A stretch of 64,000 bases of DNA from Verrucomicrobiia bacterium (GCA_019694135.1 JAIBCM010000001.1:434001-498000); one strand, 5' to 3'; positions 53,153 through 62,796 are shown, counted from the stretch's first letter. A program made the numbers and translations. Notes: generated from the letters alone by a model not told the origin.

Positions 53153-54924
53153 CAGCGTTCAATGCTCCCATTTCTTTGCCGCACATTTTCTCCGTATGTT
53201 ATAAATGTCATATTTCTCCAACCATTAACATCAGGATACTCCGTAAATTTAAAACGGAATCTTAAAACTCTTCCTGATATTCTTGGGAAGCTGTGGCGTT
53301 TCTCGGGAAGTTTTTTATGCCATATTCCGGCTGACTGAAAAACTGGCGCTTCCGCTAAATTGTCTCGACTGGAAACCTCCACTGAAATTCCTGGGTAACC
53401 ATCCCAATCCCTATAATTGGCGTGGATGACCATTGTGCCGCATTCTTTAATAAACTCTAAATCGCCATAGACTAAGTCGTTGGATTCAAGAACAGGCAGT
53501 GATTGATCCAGTAAAACTTCATCTCCGTCATTGGGGACTTCGTCCCTTAAGATTTCCAAATTATTTCGGCCATAAAGATTAATTAAATTAAATTCTCCCT
53601 CTTCTCCAAGCTGGTCAATGGGTATATCATAGTCATCAATATTTTTATTTAACTGGTCGATGACATTAACGTCTTTAATCCAAGAATGATAAATGGCGGA
53701 TTGAATTCCTTCGACTTCTGAAATATACCATTTTTTTTCCATGATATTGTAGACCACAGCCATGTCAAAATCCTCCATACTTCGCTTTGAGCAATAAACA
53801 AACCAAAGCTCTCCATAAGGGCGATTGAAATAGGCCCACATGCGATAGCGAAGGATTGGGTCATTATTTAAATCATCGAAAAGAAAATCTTTTATTGCAT
53901 CACCTATTGGAACTGGAGGAGTTTCTCCATTGTAACTCCAGCAATTTTCTTCCGACCAGAAGATATGCTCTTGGTTATAGCCAATAAGCGTATAAGGATA
54001 GGCACAGCCGATTTCAGTAATTAACTCTTTCTTGTTCATCACCTGAGGAAGACCAACATATGAAATTCCACTAATCGAACGATTGGTGTAAACCAGACAT
54101 AAGTCGCGCAACTTCTTTATTCCTGTTACACCCATTGACTCTGGGTGAAGATCATCAGTGACATCGAAGTCATAATAAGAAGCTTCTGTCTGAGGCTTCT
54201 CATTAAACTCAAGAAAATTATGAACATCGCTCCACATCACACGATGAGGATATTCGGCGCCGTTAATGACGGGCTTTCCAATAATGATATGCTGGTAGAA
54301 TTCTTCTAAATAAGAACCGGCAGGCAGTGCGTTAACGCTATTATGAAAATTGTAAACTTGTCGTCCGTTGGTATAACGCAGCGCGTTATCACGATTAGTA
54401 AAAAAGTGTCCTTCTTGCCAAGGTTTTGAAGCCCATCTGGAATAACGAGTAGAATTGAAATTGGTATAGTTAAAAGTGAATGTCCAACGAGCGCCAGGAC
54501 TGTAACCAAATTTTTTATCAAAAGTAATTTGAGCCCCATAAATCAGAGAAACAAATTCCCGTTCTTTTACTGGAATAGGGCCGACCCAATTATTTCCGTT
54601 ATCAATACTATAACGGAAGGTGGCGGCCTGCGAAGGCGTTTGAATAATGTGGGTATCTGGATCGGTGAAAATAATGTCGCTTCCTGCAGTAACTATCTCA
54701 ACAATAAAAGTAAGGGGTGCCGGACCTGTATAATTTCCGCCAATTAAAAGTTTTCGATGAGCTTCATCTCCGTTGCCTTGGAAAATTGGGGTTGAATTCT
54801 CGACAAGGTGGATACTGGATTCTCCCAGAGATAAAATGGCGTAGTGTTCCGACAAAGCAACAAATCCTCCTGGACCAACTTGATCGGCTCGGATCGGAAG
54901 TAGTGCTGTAATGTCGCCTGCCAT
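53152..54924 (-). CDS. Putative tail nozzle / tubular protein
   Basis: 590 residues, beta-rich throughout. Segments such as RNSFDLCLVYTNRS-like KLRDLCLVYTNRSISGISY, IGCAYPYTLIGYNQEHIFW and MEKKWYISEVEGI have the repeated bladed pattern of podovirus tail tube or stabilisation proteins (T7 gp12 / P22 gp10 type). Position after the connector and fibre genes agrees. It is a role by context and shape, not a firm family match. Confidence 0.55.
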   Translation of the reverse strand: MAGDITALLPIRADQVGPGGFVALSEHYAILSLGESSIHLVENSTPIFQGNGDEAHRKLLIGGNYTGPAPLTFIVEIVTAGSDIIFTDPDTHIIQTPSQAATFRYSIDNGNNWVGPIPVKEREFVSLIYGAQITFDKKFGYSPGARWTFTFNYTNFNSTRYSRWASKPWQEGHFFTNRDNALRYTNGRQVYNFHNSVNALPAGSYLEEFYQHIIIGKPVINGAEYPHRVMWSDVHNFLEFNEKPQTEASYYDFDVTDDLHPESMGVTGIKKLRDLCLVYTNRSISGISYVGLPQVMNKKELITEIGCAYPYTLIGYNQEHIFWSEENCWSYNGETPPVPIGDAIKDFLFDDLNNDPILRYRMWAYFNRPYGELWFVYCSKRSMEDFDMAVVYNIMEKKWYISEVEGIQSAIYHSWIKDVNVIDQLNKNIDDYDIPIDQLGEEGEFNLINLYGRNNLEILRDEVPNDGDEVLLDQSLPVLESNDLVYGDLEFIKECGTMVIHANYRDWDGYPGISVEVSSRDNLAEAPVFQSAGIWHKKLPEKRHSFPRISGRVLRFRFKFTEYPDVNGWRNMTFITYGENVRQRNGSIER

Positions 54925-54925
54925 A

Positions 54926-55111
54926 TTAAGGATTTTGTGGGACTAAAGTTTTTAAAATAACCTTTCGCTGAATTTGGGTTAGGATGCCTTCGCGATGTCT
55001 CATGTTAAGAGTGTAAAACCATGCTGACCCATCGTTCTGAAATGGTTCAAGAGTTCGATTAACGCCGTTTGCAGCATTAGGCCGATTCTTAAAATCTAAT
55101 GAGGATGCCAT
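54926..55111 (-). CDS. Small tail-region protein, 61 residues
   Basis: It fits exactly between two late genes with one-base gaps. The sequence (FKNRPNAANGVNRTLEPFQNDGSAWFYTLNMRHREG) is folded-looking and basic at the C-terminus. Not recognised; probably a tail accessory. Confidence 0.6.
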   Translation of the reverse strand: MASSLDFKNRPNAANGVNRTLEPFQNDGSAWFYTLNMRHREGILTQIQRKVILKTLVPQNP

Positions 55112-55112
55112 A

Positions 55113-56087
55113 TTAAACTTGAATTATCATTATACTGGCCACCATCGGCTGAGCCCCAGCAAATCCAGGAACAATTCCTCGGCCATCAGCGCCATTCGTC
55201 GTGGTGCAATTATGTTGCAGTAAATAAACATCGTTACTATCGCTTACAGTAATTTTGCCTTGAAGTGTTGCGATAGATGCGATTGTGCTGGCCACCGACG
55301 CTTGCGCCGCGAGACCGCTCAAAACTGTTGTATTTTGCGTTGAATTAAAAAGTCTTAGTTGATTATCATCAACTTTATTGCCTGCAGCTTGGGCAACAAT
55401 AATATAGTCGCCCTCGTTTAGCTTGAATCCAGAAGCAGACGGAGTCATGAAAGCATTTGCTAAAACAGTTAAATTTAAATCGCGCGTGTTCCATGTGTTT
55501 TGAGTTAATCCCCCCGTTACAGTCTCGGCTAGAATTGCCGTAGGTAAATTTAACGCAGGACTATTATTAACTGTTACCGCTCCAGTTTCACTAACTGATA
55601 TATCACCTGACAAAGCATGAGCCTGCCACTGTAGAGCTGCTTGATTATAAATTAATAAATAAGCATTCCCTCCAGCAGCCGCCAACTTCGTGTAATTAAC
55701 ACTGGCGTCTGTCAATTTACTTCCAGGTATGGATTTAACCTGCAAGGAATTTCCCGATACTTCAATAGTTGCATCATCCACATCTGGGCTTAGTGATCCG
55801 TTCGGATTCTGTTTTAGCCCCACCCCAGCAACATCTACATTAATCTTGGAAGCATTAACTGAGTCGTCTGCATATTTTTGTGTTGTTAAAGCATTATCCT
55901 TCACCATGCTTCCGGTGATCGTGTCATCTTTAATTGTGCCGTCATCGGTGTGCGATTTTTGAATAACGCTTTTAAAAACTCTTCGCGTTTCACGGTCTAC
56001 ATCATCCAGAATACTGCCTGTTTCTGTGGCCCCATCGGGCCTTGTTGCGTCTAAATCGTTTAAGTTATCAACCGCATCGTAAGCCAT
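55113..56087 (-). CDS. Tail fibre protein with C1q/adhesin-like tip
   Basis: 324 residues. Residues about 50-165 carry fibre-like repeats (GTIKDDTITGSMVKDNALTTQKYADDSVNASKI). The C-terminal 120 are WNTRDLNLTVLANAF...LRLFNSTQNTTVLSGLA...VYLLQHNC, a domain commonly found at the tips of phage fibres and a likely receptor-binding head. It follows the connector gene by two bases. Confidence 0.75.
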   Translation of the reverse strand: MAYDAVDNLNDLDATRPDGATETGSILDDVDRETRRVFKSVIQKSHTDDGTIKDDTITGSMVKDNALTTQKYADDSVNASKINVDVAGVGLKQNPNGSLSPDVDDATIEVSGNSLQVKSIPGSKLTDASVNYTKLAAAGGNAYLLIYNQAALQWQAHALSGDISVSETGAVTVNNSPALNLPTAILAETVTGGLTQNTWNTRDLNLTVLANAFMTPSASGFKLNEGDYIIVAQAAGNKVDDNQLRLFNSTQNTTVLSGLAAQASVASTIASIATLQGKITVSDSNDVYLLQHNCTTTNGADGRGIVPGFAGAQPMVASIMIIQV

Positions 56088-56089
56088 AA

Positions 56090-56866
56090 TTAATCACCCT
56101 CCAAATCATAGGATGCCCCATCAACCAATTCTCCGTCCCACTTAATTACAGATTGCCACGCTTCATCTAATTTTTTTTGAGAAATGGCAACTCGTTCATC
56201 ATCCTTGATAAAAAAGTTCAATTCCGAAATGCTTCTAAAAAGCATAAAATCTTTGCAGTATTCCAAGAAAAAGTCTGTTGCGTGAGCATCCGTATTACAC
56301 TCTTCATTTTCCTGTGCTACTTCGTTGTAGTCGGGAAGCCATTGCACAATATCTAAAACCAAATCAACCTCATGCGTTGGCTGAGGATAAAGAAAAGCGT
56401 GAGAAGCCTGACAGATTAATGTTGGGCAATTCGGAAGTGTTCTACTATAATCACATTTTTCATCCCAATAAATAGGACTGAGATTATCCATCCTTCTCAA
56501 CTTGTTAATTAAGGCAGCCTTTGAAATAACCTCAATAGGATAAAATGGGTCTGACTTACAAGAGCACGGGTCTTTAACCACAGAAGCTCCGCATTTCAAG
56601 TAAGCCCTTTTAACTGTCTTTACTTTACTGTTTTTGTAAAAATTTGGAGCCGTCCATGCAATCGGCGCCGCATTCAAATCAATACCAGAAGGCGTCATTA
56701 CAACTCGAATCGTTGTAACAGCCATTTCAAAATTATGTGTTCTCTGTGCAAATAGCTTTGCGTTATTAATAGCAAAAAGAAGGACGTCTTCCTCATCATA
56801 AATGAAGGACTCCTTCTGCCTTAGCATATAGCCAGAAACCACTTTTTTAAATTGAGTAATAGTCAT
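56090..56866 (-). CDS. Head-to-tail connector / tail tubular protein A-like
   Basis: 258 residues. The N-terminus KKVVSGYMLRQKESFIYDEEDVLLFAINNAKLFAQRTHNFEM has the 'v...i...d...l...iN.a....r' helical pattern of adaptor proteins such as T7 gp11. It ends in helices with FFLEYCKDFMLFRSISELN. Location between capsid and tail genes supports an adaptor role. Family assignment is tentative. Confidence 0.55.
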   Translation of the reverse strand: MTITQFKKVVSGYMLRQKESFIYDEEDVLLFAINNAKLFAQRTHNFEMAVTTIRVVMTPSGIDLNAAPIAWTAPNFYKNSKVKTVKRAYLKCGASVVKDPCSCKSDPFYPIEVISKAALINKLRRMDNLSPIYWDEKCDYSRTLPNCPTLICQASHAFLYPQPTHEVDLVLDIVQWLPDYNEVAQENEECNTDAHATDFFLEYCKDFMLFRSISELNFFIKDDERVAISQKKLDEAWQSVIKWDGELVDGASYDLEGD

Positions 56867-56877
56867 GGTTTCCTAAA

Positions 56878-56903
56878 GGGGCATGGTTTTTAGGCCATGC
56901 CCC
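56878..56903 (-). terminator. Strong hairpin after the capsid genes
   Basis: GGGGCATGG (56878-56886) and CCATGCCCC (56895-56903), a perfect 9-bp stem with an 8-base loop. On the transcribed strand it is followed by only TTT, so termination would be partial. Its place just after the capsid block fits a leaky terminator or an RNA-stabilising hairpin that keeps capsid mRNA above tail mRNA. Confidence 0.55.
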
Positions 56904-56911
56904 GCCATAAG

Positions 56912-57109
56912 CTAAACGCTGAAACTATTCATGCCACCGGTTTTACCAGGGCCTTTAGGACAATCTTTTGTCTTATATTCTTTAACCTCATTTTTACCGT
57001 GTAAGCTGTCGCTAGCTTCACCAGTCAAAATCATGGTTTCTTTAACGTCTTTGCCTGATTTGGTGGTTACCGCCATATCCGGCAAATTATCTGTGTAGTA
57101 ATTATCCAT
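56912..57109 (-). CDS. Small capsid-region protein, 65 residues
   Basis: Charged and Lys/Gly-rich (VKEYKTKDCPKGPGKTGGMNSF). Located directly after the second small capsid-region gene. Not recognised; possibly a head decoration or minor component. Confidence 0.55.
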   Translation of the reverse strand: MDNYYTDNLPDMAVTTKSGKDVKETMILTGEASDSLHGKNEVKEYKTKDCPKGPGKTGGMNSFSV

Positions 57110-57114
57110 ATATA

Positions 57115-57441
57115 TTAATATCCTCTCACGTTAATTTTAAGTTCTCCCGTATAAGAAAACGCGGCATTTGTGCTGTCGTCTCTTAACAAGATTTCACTTC
57201 CGTCAGCATTGGGAGCCGCGACTATAATCGAGGTTCCCCCATCATCCAAAAGCCCATTTGAAACTTCCCAAATTTTAGTCAGTCCCAAAACTTCTGCTGG
57301 TATTTTTTCATCAACAAGGCCGGAGCCGGCACCGTTTAGAGTAATCGCGGCTTCAATAAATTTGCCAACAAATTTCTCACTGCGAGTGCCAAGCTCATAG
57401 CTATTGTTAACGACTACATCATCTTGTGTAACGTTAGCCAT
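57115..57441 (-). CDS. Putative head decoration protein, 108 residues
   Basis: Beta-rich (VVNNSYELGTRSEKFVGKFIEAAITLNGAGSGL; ILLRDDSTNAAFSYTGELKINV). It begins three bases after the major capsid gene. Size, fold tendency and position suit a capsid decoration or cement protein. That is an inference. Confidence 0.55.
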   Translation of the reverse strand: MANVTQDDVVVNNSYELGTRSEKFVGKFIEAAITLNGAGSGLVDEKIPAEVLGLTKIWEVSNGLLDDGGTSIIVAAPNADGSEILLRDDSTNAAFSYTGELKINVRGY

Positions 57442-57444
57442 AAA

Positions 57445-58803
57445 TTATGGTGCGTAATCCATAACGTTTTTAATGAACATGTGCGATTCTGGAAAACGAA
57501 GTTCCAAGCCGCAGTCTGTCAACCATTCGTCTTTTCGATAATCTGCATCGTTAGGTTGGCGATTTCTTAATAAGTTTGTGTCGCGCCCATCGAGATAGGT
57601 GTAAACCATGTTATTAACATCCAGAATCAGCGCGCTATATCGAAGTTTACTATCAGCGCTGAATAAAGGATGCGTTTTGTAATAGAGAGTTCCAAATGGC
57701 GTTACATGTTTAACAACATTCATTCCATAGGTATCAGCCATAGGAAGATCAGAGTTAAGCACCGACTTGCTCTTATAAAGCTGGTTAACGACGTTCAAGA
57801 ATCCTGTTCCACACAAAACTAATTTTTCATTAGCTACATTGTTTACAAATCGGAACACGCGCTCCAAATAACCGTCATAGCTTTTTTCCGATAATTGACC
57901 GCCAGCATTTTCAATGATGCGTTTCTGGTCATCGGAATCTAGCGTGATAGGCGTTGGGCTATTACCATAAACAGTTCCCTTCTCCCAGTCTCTTAAGTAA
58001 CCTAAAATACCTCGAGTTGTATAAGTGACCAAGCTGGTATTTGGATCAACCGTTTTCGAGTAAACACCAAACAGCTGAGTGCGCTCAATTTCAACTAAGT
58101 GAGTTAGAGAGGCTTCCTTGGCTTTATCTTTGTAAGGGCCTGTTTCATCAAATTTGGCAGAAGTTTTTAACGCCGTTCCAGAAATTGAGAACGAGGTTCT
58201 AAATATTTGCGTCGCATTAAAGAATTGCACCGGCAAATTATAGGGAGCCAGAGATGATCCAACAGCAGCCTCCTGATGGGCTGAACCAATATCAAGAACA
58301 TCCTTATCATTAGCATCAATGTCGTTCGAAATTGCGTCATATTGTTCTAATGGCCTAAATTGAATTTGGTTATTTGCCGCATCAATTAAGGTGATAATTC
58401 CTTTAATATCATAGAAGGCAGTGCCAGCTTGGTTAGGGACGTTTTGAATGTCAATAACGTTACCAACACGAAATTGGTCTGTGCCGCCTGGAATAACTTC
58501 AACGCGATAAAGCGTATTAGTTAAAAGCGTAGTGCCGTCCGGCAACGCAACAGCGCCTGCCGCATCCAAGAAAGGACCGTTTGGCGGGGCTTGGTTGTTT
58601 TGCGTGGTTTTCGTTTGGAAAGTGCGGAACCTTTTTTCATACCATTTGAATTCAGGGTCGTTGACCTTTTCTTGTTTTAATAAGGAGAGAATCCCTGTTA
58701 GCGGAGCCGCTCCATTTGGATAAGTGTAAAAGACTTCACGTCGAATATTGGTGAATCTTTCATTGGCAAAATGCTCGCTGCCGAGCAATCCTAATATAGG
58801 CAT
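57445..58803 (-). CDS. Major capsid protein (probable)
   Basis: 452 residues. The early segment LTGILSLLKQEKVNDPEFKWYEKRF matches the 'pL...l.......NPeFkW.e' pattern of the SU10/N4gp56-type capsid proteins. A central part (IEPRTQLFGVYS-like EIERTQLFGVYSKTVD) and LVLCGTGFLNVVNQLY are also typical. It follows the scaffold gene and has a strong upstream AGGAGGT, about 15 bases from the ATG; an in-frame TGA just upstream excludes an earlier start. Confidence 0.78.
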   Translation of the reverse strand: MPILGLLGSEHFANERFTNIRREVFYTYPNGAAPLTGILSLLKQEKVNDPEFKWYEKRFRTFQTKTTQNNQAPPNGPFLDAAGAVALPDGTTLLTNTLYRVEVIPGGTDQFRVGNVIDIQNVPNQAGTAFYDIKGIITLIDAANNQIQFRPLEQYDAISNDIDANDKDVLDIGSAHQEAAVGSSLAPYNLPVQFFNATQIFRTSFSISGTALKTSAKFDETGPYKDKAKEASLTHLVEIERTQLFGVYSKTVDPNTSLVTYTTRGILGYLRDWEKGTVYGNSPTPITLDSDDQKRIIENAGGQLSEKSYDGYLERVFRFVNNVANEKLVLCGTGFLNVVNQLYKSKSVLNSDLPMADTYGMNVVKHVTPFGTLYYKTHPLFSADSKLRYSALILDVNNMVYTYLDGRDTNLLRNRQPNDADYRKDEWLTDCGLELRFPESHMFIKNVMDYAP

Positions 58804-58823
58804 TTTTCATAATTAAATACCTC

Positions 58824-59654
58824 CTAGCCAAAAAGTGATTTGGCCACCTTCTGAGTATCAGAAAGATGGTTATTTTCTCCCGTGGCTGCCGCACTGCGCC
58901 CTCCGCCCATGAGCGGGGTCATGCGTGACTGGTTGTTCGGAGTTGGGTTGGTGTTGTTATTTCCACTCTCGCCCATCTTCTTCTTCACCGAGTCCAGGAT
59001 TTCCCTGGCTTTTGTAGAAAGCTTTTCAAAAACTTGTTCTTTGTTTCCTCTGTAGCCCTGTTTTTCAAGGCTGTCCTTAATCTGAAGAAGTAAATTTTCA
59101 TGATTTTTCAGATCAGGATATTTTTCAAAAAATTCTGATTTATAGGCAGCTAATTGCTGTTCCTGCGCCCATTGAATAAATGGCTCAACTTGTCCAAAAG
59201 TATCCCTAAGTTTTTGATTCAATAAATATTCCGACATGGCCAAAGATTGACCATGAGTCCCCTGAACAATTTCGTGAAGAGCCTTAACCGCTTCTTCTCC
59301 GCCACCTAAAATACGCTGAATGACTGTGGCATCTGGTCGGTAGACCTTAAAAAGTTTATCAAACTCTTCTTGGGTTAATGGCGCTGGCTCATGTGTTGAT
59401 CCATTTTTCGACTGAAATTCATTCAGAACTCCAGCAATAATTTCTTTTACATCTTCCTTTTTAAAAGAAGCAGATGGAGAAGGATTGGCAGTTGGTAATG
59501 GAGCTTGATAATTTTGAGAATCATTCTGAGAAACATCGGTTTTAGAAGTTGATTCAACAGATTCATTGGAAGCTTCATTATAAATAGAAGCGGCGTTATC
59601 TAAATTAGAGGTCGGATCAGCTAATGCTGTGGCTGCATTTTCAGTATCGTTCAT
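58824..59654 (-). CDS. Scaffolding protein (probable)
   Basis: About 276 residues. Acidic, Asn/Ser/Gln-rich disorder at the N-terminus, a central helical part (FFEKYPDLKNHENLLLQIKDSLEKQG) and a basic C-terminal tail after NNTNPTPNNQSRM. Composition and position between portal and capsid are those of phage scaffolds. The start MNDTENAATA (59654) overlaps the upstream gene by 4 bp (ATGA); the frame to 59711 is read-through. Confidence 0.7.
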   Translation of the reverse strand: MNDTENAATALADPTSNLDNAASIYNEASNESVESTSKTDVSQNDSQNYQAPLPTANPSPSASFKKEDVKEIIAGVLNEFQSKNGSTHEPAPLTQEEFDKLFKVYRPDATVIQRILGGGEEAVKALHEIVQGTHGQSLAMSEYLLNQKLRDTFGQVEPFIQWAQEQQLAAYKSEFFEKYPDLKNHENLLLQIKDSLEKQGYRGNKEQVFEKLSTKAREILDSVKKKMGESGNNNTNPTPNNQSRMTPLMGGGRSAAATGENNHLSDTQKVAKSLFG

Positions 59655-59971
59655 GGCGTTGTTTGTTCCTTTTCGGATATTGACTCGGAAATTCCTGAAA
59701 CTTCGGAACAATAAAGTCTATCCAACGCCTGCAGCCCCTTTATTATGCCAATTAGTCTTTCTCTTTCGAGAAGAGAGCCAATATCACCCAATTTCATATT
59801 ATCGCATAAATTTTGGAATTGTCCAGCGGTTTCTTTTAAAATCTCCAATAAATAGTTGAATGGAACATTATGTAATAAGCCCTTCAAGGAGCTGAGGCGC
59901 TCCTTCGGGTTGAGTTCCTCCAATCGGCTGGCCGACTGGCGCAGGTGTTTGTCCAGCTCTATTTTGTCCAT
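59651..59971 (-). CDS. Small head protein overlapping the portal gene
   Basis: 106 residues, helical: SASRLEELNPKERLSSLKGLL, then LLEILKETAGQF and LERERLIGIIKGLQALDRLY. If it starts at 59971 its first 35 codons lie inside the portal gene in another frame; a later non-ATG start would shorten the overlap. The stop is coupled to scaffold by ATGA. It could be an adaptor or packaging accessory; not recognised. Confidence 0.55.
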   Translation of the reverse strand: MDKIELDKHLRQSASRLEELNPKERLSSLKGLLHNVPFNYLLEILKETAGQFQNLCDNMKLGDIGSLLERERLIGIIKGLQALDRLYCSEVSGISESISEKEQTTP

Positions 59972-61865
59972 AGTTTTGAATAATTTGAATTAATTGATCT
60001 GGTGGAATTTGAGTGAGAGCATCCAGAATACCTGGCTGATTCAACACACTTTCCGGTGTTGTCGGAATCATGAAGTTTTCTGGATAACGAATATTTTTCA
60101 ATTCCGCGATCTCAATCAAAAGCTTTTTAGGATCAAATCCAAGCATGCTGGCGGATTCTGGGTTTGAAATAACAGCTTGCAGTAATTCAGACATGGTTTC
60201 TGCTGTGGAAGATTTCTCACTTGGAAGAGTTCCGTCAAAAATTTCAAAATCAAAATTGCCAATTAAATCCGCCTTATCAACCGGAACAAAACGATTGTAT
60301 TCTTGTAGGTTAGGAGTTGGAACCCCGGCAATGCCCCTGAAAATTCTTACATAAGTTTTTTCATCTAATCCATCGCGAAGATTAGAGAGCATGTTGCGAG
60401 CAAGTGGCATCAGGCAAGTATCATAAATTAGGCGAGCAATCATCTTCATGCGATTTGCGGCAGAGGAGTTAACTGCTCTGGCTTCTTGTGCTGAGCGCCT
60501 TCCCCCAGAAAATTGACCAAGCATATTTTCGTTAATGCCAGTAACAAACTGAGAAAGCCCCTGCAACTGGGAGGCATCCTGAATGTGCCTTCCTGTAACA
60601 TCCCTAACCTCCAGCTGTTTTATGAAATTTTCAACACCAATTCCTCTGGCGGCCGGCTTAAGCCGAATGTAATGTTTTCTATTTTTAACATCCTCCATTT
60701 CAATTCCAGAGGGATCAATAAGAAACTGGTTTTGAATTGATTTTCTGACGTTAGTGATATGAGAATTGTAAAACCATGTAACAACATCCTGTAAATGAGT
60801 TATCATCTCGGTAATACATTCATTCACTAAATTGTGTTGATCGGGAGAAAACTGAGCGACTTCGTAGGTGAATTCGCCATGCATATATTCCAATGGCTCA
60901 CATCGGATCACGCGACTTCCATTTGCGTAGACAACTAAATATCTAACCGGATAATTTTCTTCACCCAAAGGCTTCCCATTAACATTAAATTCGGAAGGAA
61001 TTAAATCGAGTTGCACTTCTGTTAAAATAATATTTTGCTTTTGTGGAGCCTGACTTAATCCTGTGTTAATATTTTTTTGAAAGCTGTTACGATAAAAAGA
61101 TTGATCTGCGTCATTAGCCTGAAATTCAGGAATATATTTTACGCCTTTGTAAAATCCGTCCTTCTCTTTTTGATGAAGATAGGTTCGAGAAAATTCATCC
61201 TCACTTGCCACAAATTCACCTTCTTTAAATCGGGTTAATGGAAGTCTGGGATCGGGAAAAAAATGAAATGGCGAAATATTTAAAATCTTATTGCCCAAGT
61301 AACGGGTGCCTTCCACCTTTTTCAAAGTTTCTTTATCCTTGGTAATTTGAAGACCTAAAAGCCCTATTCCTGGCTCTGTTACCTTTTTGTATGTGGTCTG
61401 GGTTTCCTTGTCCCAATAATGCTTAAAAACAGCAACACCGTATTTTGATAAGTCCAAAAGAAATTGGTAAAGTTTCGCGAAAAATAAATTATAATTAAGA
61501 TCGCGAGAAAGTAGCGCCTCGCCAATTTTCGCAGCTCGATCATCATCTGGGCCAAATCCCGTCAACTCAAACAAGTATCGTTTTTGGTTGTAAAGCGAAA
61601 GCATAAAAGCGACAAAAGTTTGGACCTGAGCATAAACCATTGGCACAACCATTTTAGTTGGCTCGCCTCGATCTGCCGCCTTCTTGTCTTCCTTGTCTGG
61701 AACTCGCTCTCCTCGATAAGCACAATCTCTCGCTTCCCATGTGTTATAATAACGGCACATGTGGTTGCGAGAAAGCCTTACCAAGTCTGTGCACTTTTTG
61801 AGAATCGCGTTATGAAAATCAGAGACTTCCTTTTTTGAGAGATCATCACTTACGTAATCCAGCAT
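59868..61865 (-). CDS. Portal protein (probable)
   Basis: 665 residues. It is helical with KKCTDLVRLSRNHMCRYYNTWEARDCAYRG at the start, a YAQVQTFVAFMLSLYNQKR stretch, beta segments in the middle and MIARLIYDTCLMPLARNMLS near 475. The tail is Pro/Gln-rich (TPAPVGQPIGG). Size, order (portal-scaffold-capsid) and pattern suit a podovirus-type portal, the vertex ring for DNA packaging. It overlaps the upstream lytic-enzyme gene by 20 bp. Confidence 0.72.
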   Translation of the reverse strand: MLDYVSDDLSKKEVSDFHNAILKKCTDLVRLSRNHMCRYYNTWEARDCAYRGERVPDKEDKKAADRGEPTKMVVPMVYAQVQTFVAFMLSLYNQKRYLFELTGFGPDDDRAAKIGEALLSRDLNYNLFFAKLYQFLLDLSKYGVAVFKHYWDKETQTTYKKVTEPGIGLLGLQITKDKETLKKVEGTRYLGNKILNISPFHFFPDPRLPLTRFKEGEFVASEDEFSRTYLHQKEKDGFYKGVKYIPEFQANDADQSFYRNSFQKNINTGLSQAPQKQNIILTEVQLDLIPSEFNVNGKPLGEENYPVRYLVVYANGSRVIRCEPLEYMHGEFTYEVAQFSPDQHNLVNECITEMITHLQDVVTWFYNSHITNVRKSIQNQFLIDPSGIEMEDVKNRKHYIRLKPAARGIGVENFIKQLEVRDVTGRHIQDASQLQGLSQFVTGINENMLGQFSGGRRSAQEARAVNSSAANRMKMIARLIYDTCLMPLARNMLSNLRDGLDEKTYVRIFRGIAGVPTPNLQEYNRFVPVDKADLIGNFDFEIFDGTLPSEKSSTAETMSELLQAVISNPESASMLGFDPKKLLIEIAELKNIRYPENFMIPTTPESVLNQPGILDALTQIPPDQLIQIIQNYGQNRAGQTPAPVGQPIGGTQPEGAPQLLEGLIT

Positions 61866-62796
61866 AGCTTTCTCCTCCCTGATTTTGTTGTGACATTTCT
61901 TGTAAAGCTTTAATCATCAGTAAAACACCAAGTTGCTTATCAACTGCGTTTGGATCAAACTTTCCATCGGCCACGTATTTGCCTTTTTGATAAAGATTGG
62001 TTCCCGATAAAACGTAAGGACTAGGCAACCCCTTTTTCCTATAGCCAAGGCCATTGTAATATTCAGCAAAAGCAGCCAGTTTATCTAGGTCTTTTGTTCC
62101 TCGTTCGATTCCAAATTTATCGCGCAGCGCTTGCTTTAAGTTTAATGCGTGCACTGCGGCCGGCTCCCATTCATTAAAGATTGGAATGTTGTTTGGGATA
62201 TGAACTGCAGGTCTCCCTAAAGGATCGCCTTGGTGAAGATAAGTTCCAAAATTTCCGTTACTTTCTCGCCAATGAAGCGCCGCAATTAATTCTGGTGGCA
62301 TATTGGCTTTCTCAGCCACTGCCTCATAGCGACTTTTATTTTTCTGATAAAACTTTTTAAATCCCTCTAATTCCGACGCCTGATTTTCGCTCGGCCTGAG
62401 AGAAACTTTATTTAGTTGATTGGTATAGCTTGAAAGAACATTGTCTCCTGGCATAAAAAGTTGTGCGGCCTCTTTTTTGACAGGATTGGTTTGCGACACA
62501 AAAACCTCTGCGCCTTCTGGCCTAACTTGCTTTTGAATTTCAGGCTGAGTTTCGGGTTTTGGTAATGGAACTGATTTGAACACAGGAACCGATGGAAGCG
62601 CTCTAGGCGCAGAAGAATCTTCGCCTAATGGATTATTAGGATTTGAAAAATTTTGTTCTATGTAAGCCTGCTCTGATGAAAGATCGGGACGCGGGATTCT
62701 TTTTCTGGGTTCTACACCGGCGCCAAAAAGTCGCTCAATAAAATCGGGCGAAGCGGGTTGCCCCATGCCTTGGTATTGAGCGGTTGAGTTATTCAT
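61846..62796 (-). CDS. Peptidoglycan-degrading enzyme with long linker
   Basis: 316 residues. The first 165 are low-complexity, Pro-rich and polar. The C-terminal 150 hold a lysozyme/transglycosylase-like fold: MPPELIAALHWRESNGNFGTYL (catalytic Glu in WRES), GRPAVHIPN and FAEYYNGLGYRKKGLPSPYV, with the typical 'aEYyNGlGY' segment. It may act as an endolysin or as a virion wall hydrolase. The neighbouring holin and spanin-like genes favour lysis. Confidence 0.72.
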   Translation of the reverse strand: MNNSTAQYQGMGQPASPDFIERLFGAGVEPRKRIPRPDLSSEQAYIEQNFSNPNNPLGEDSSAPRALPSVPVFKSVPLPKPETQPEIQKQVRPEGAEVFVSQTNPVKKEAAQLFMPGDNVLSSYTNQLNKVSLRPSENQASELEGFKKFYQKNKSRYEAVAEKANMPPELIAALHWRESNGNFGTYLHQGDPLGRPAVHIPNNIPIFNEWEPAAVHALNLKQALRDKFGIERGTKDLDKLAAFAEYYNGLGYRKKGLPSPYVLSGTNLYQKGKYVADGKFDPNAVDKQLGVLLMIKALQEMSQQNQGGESYAGLRK

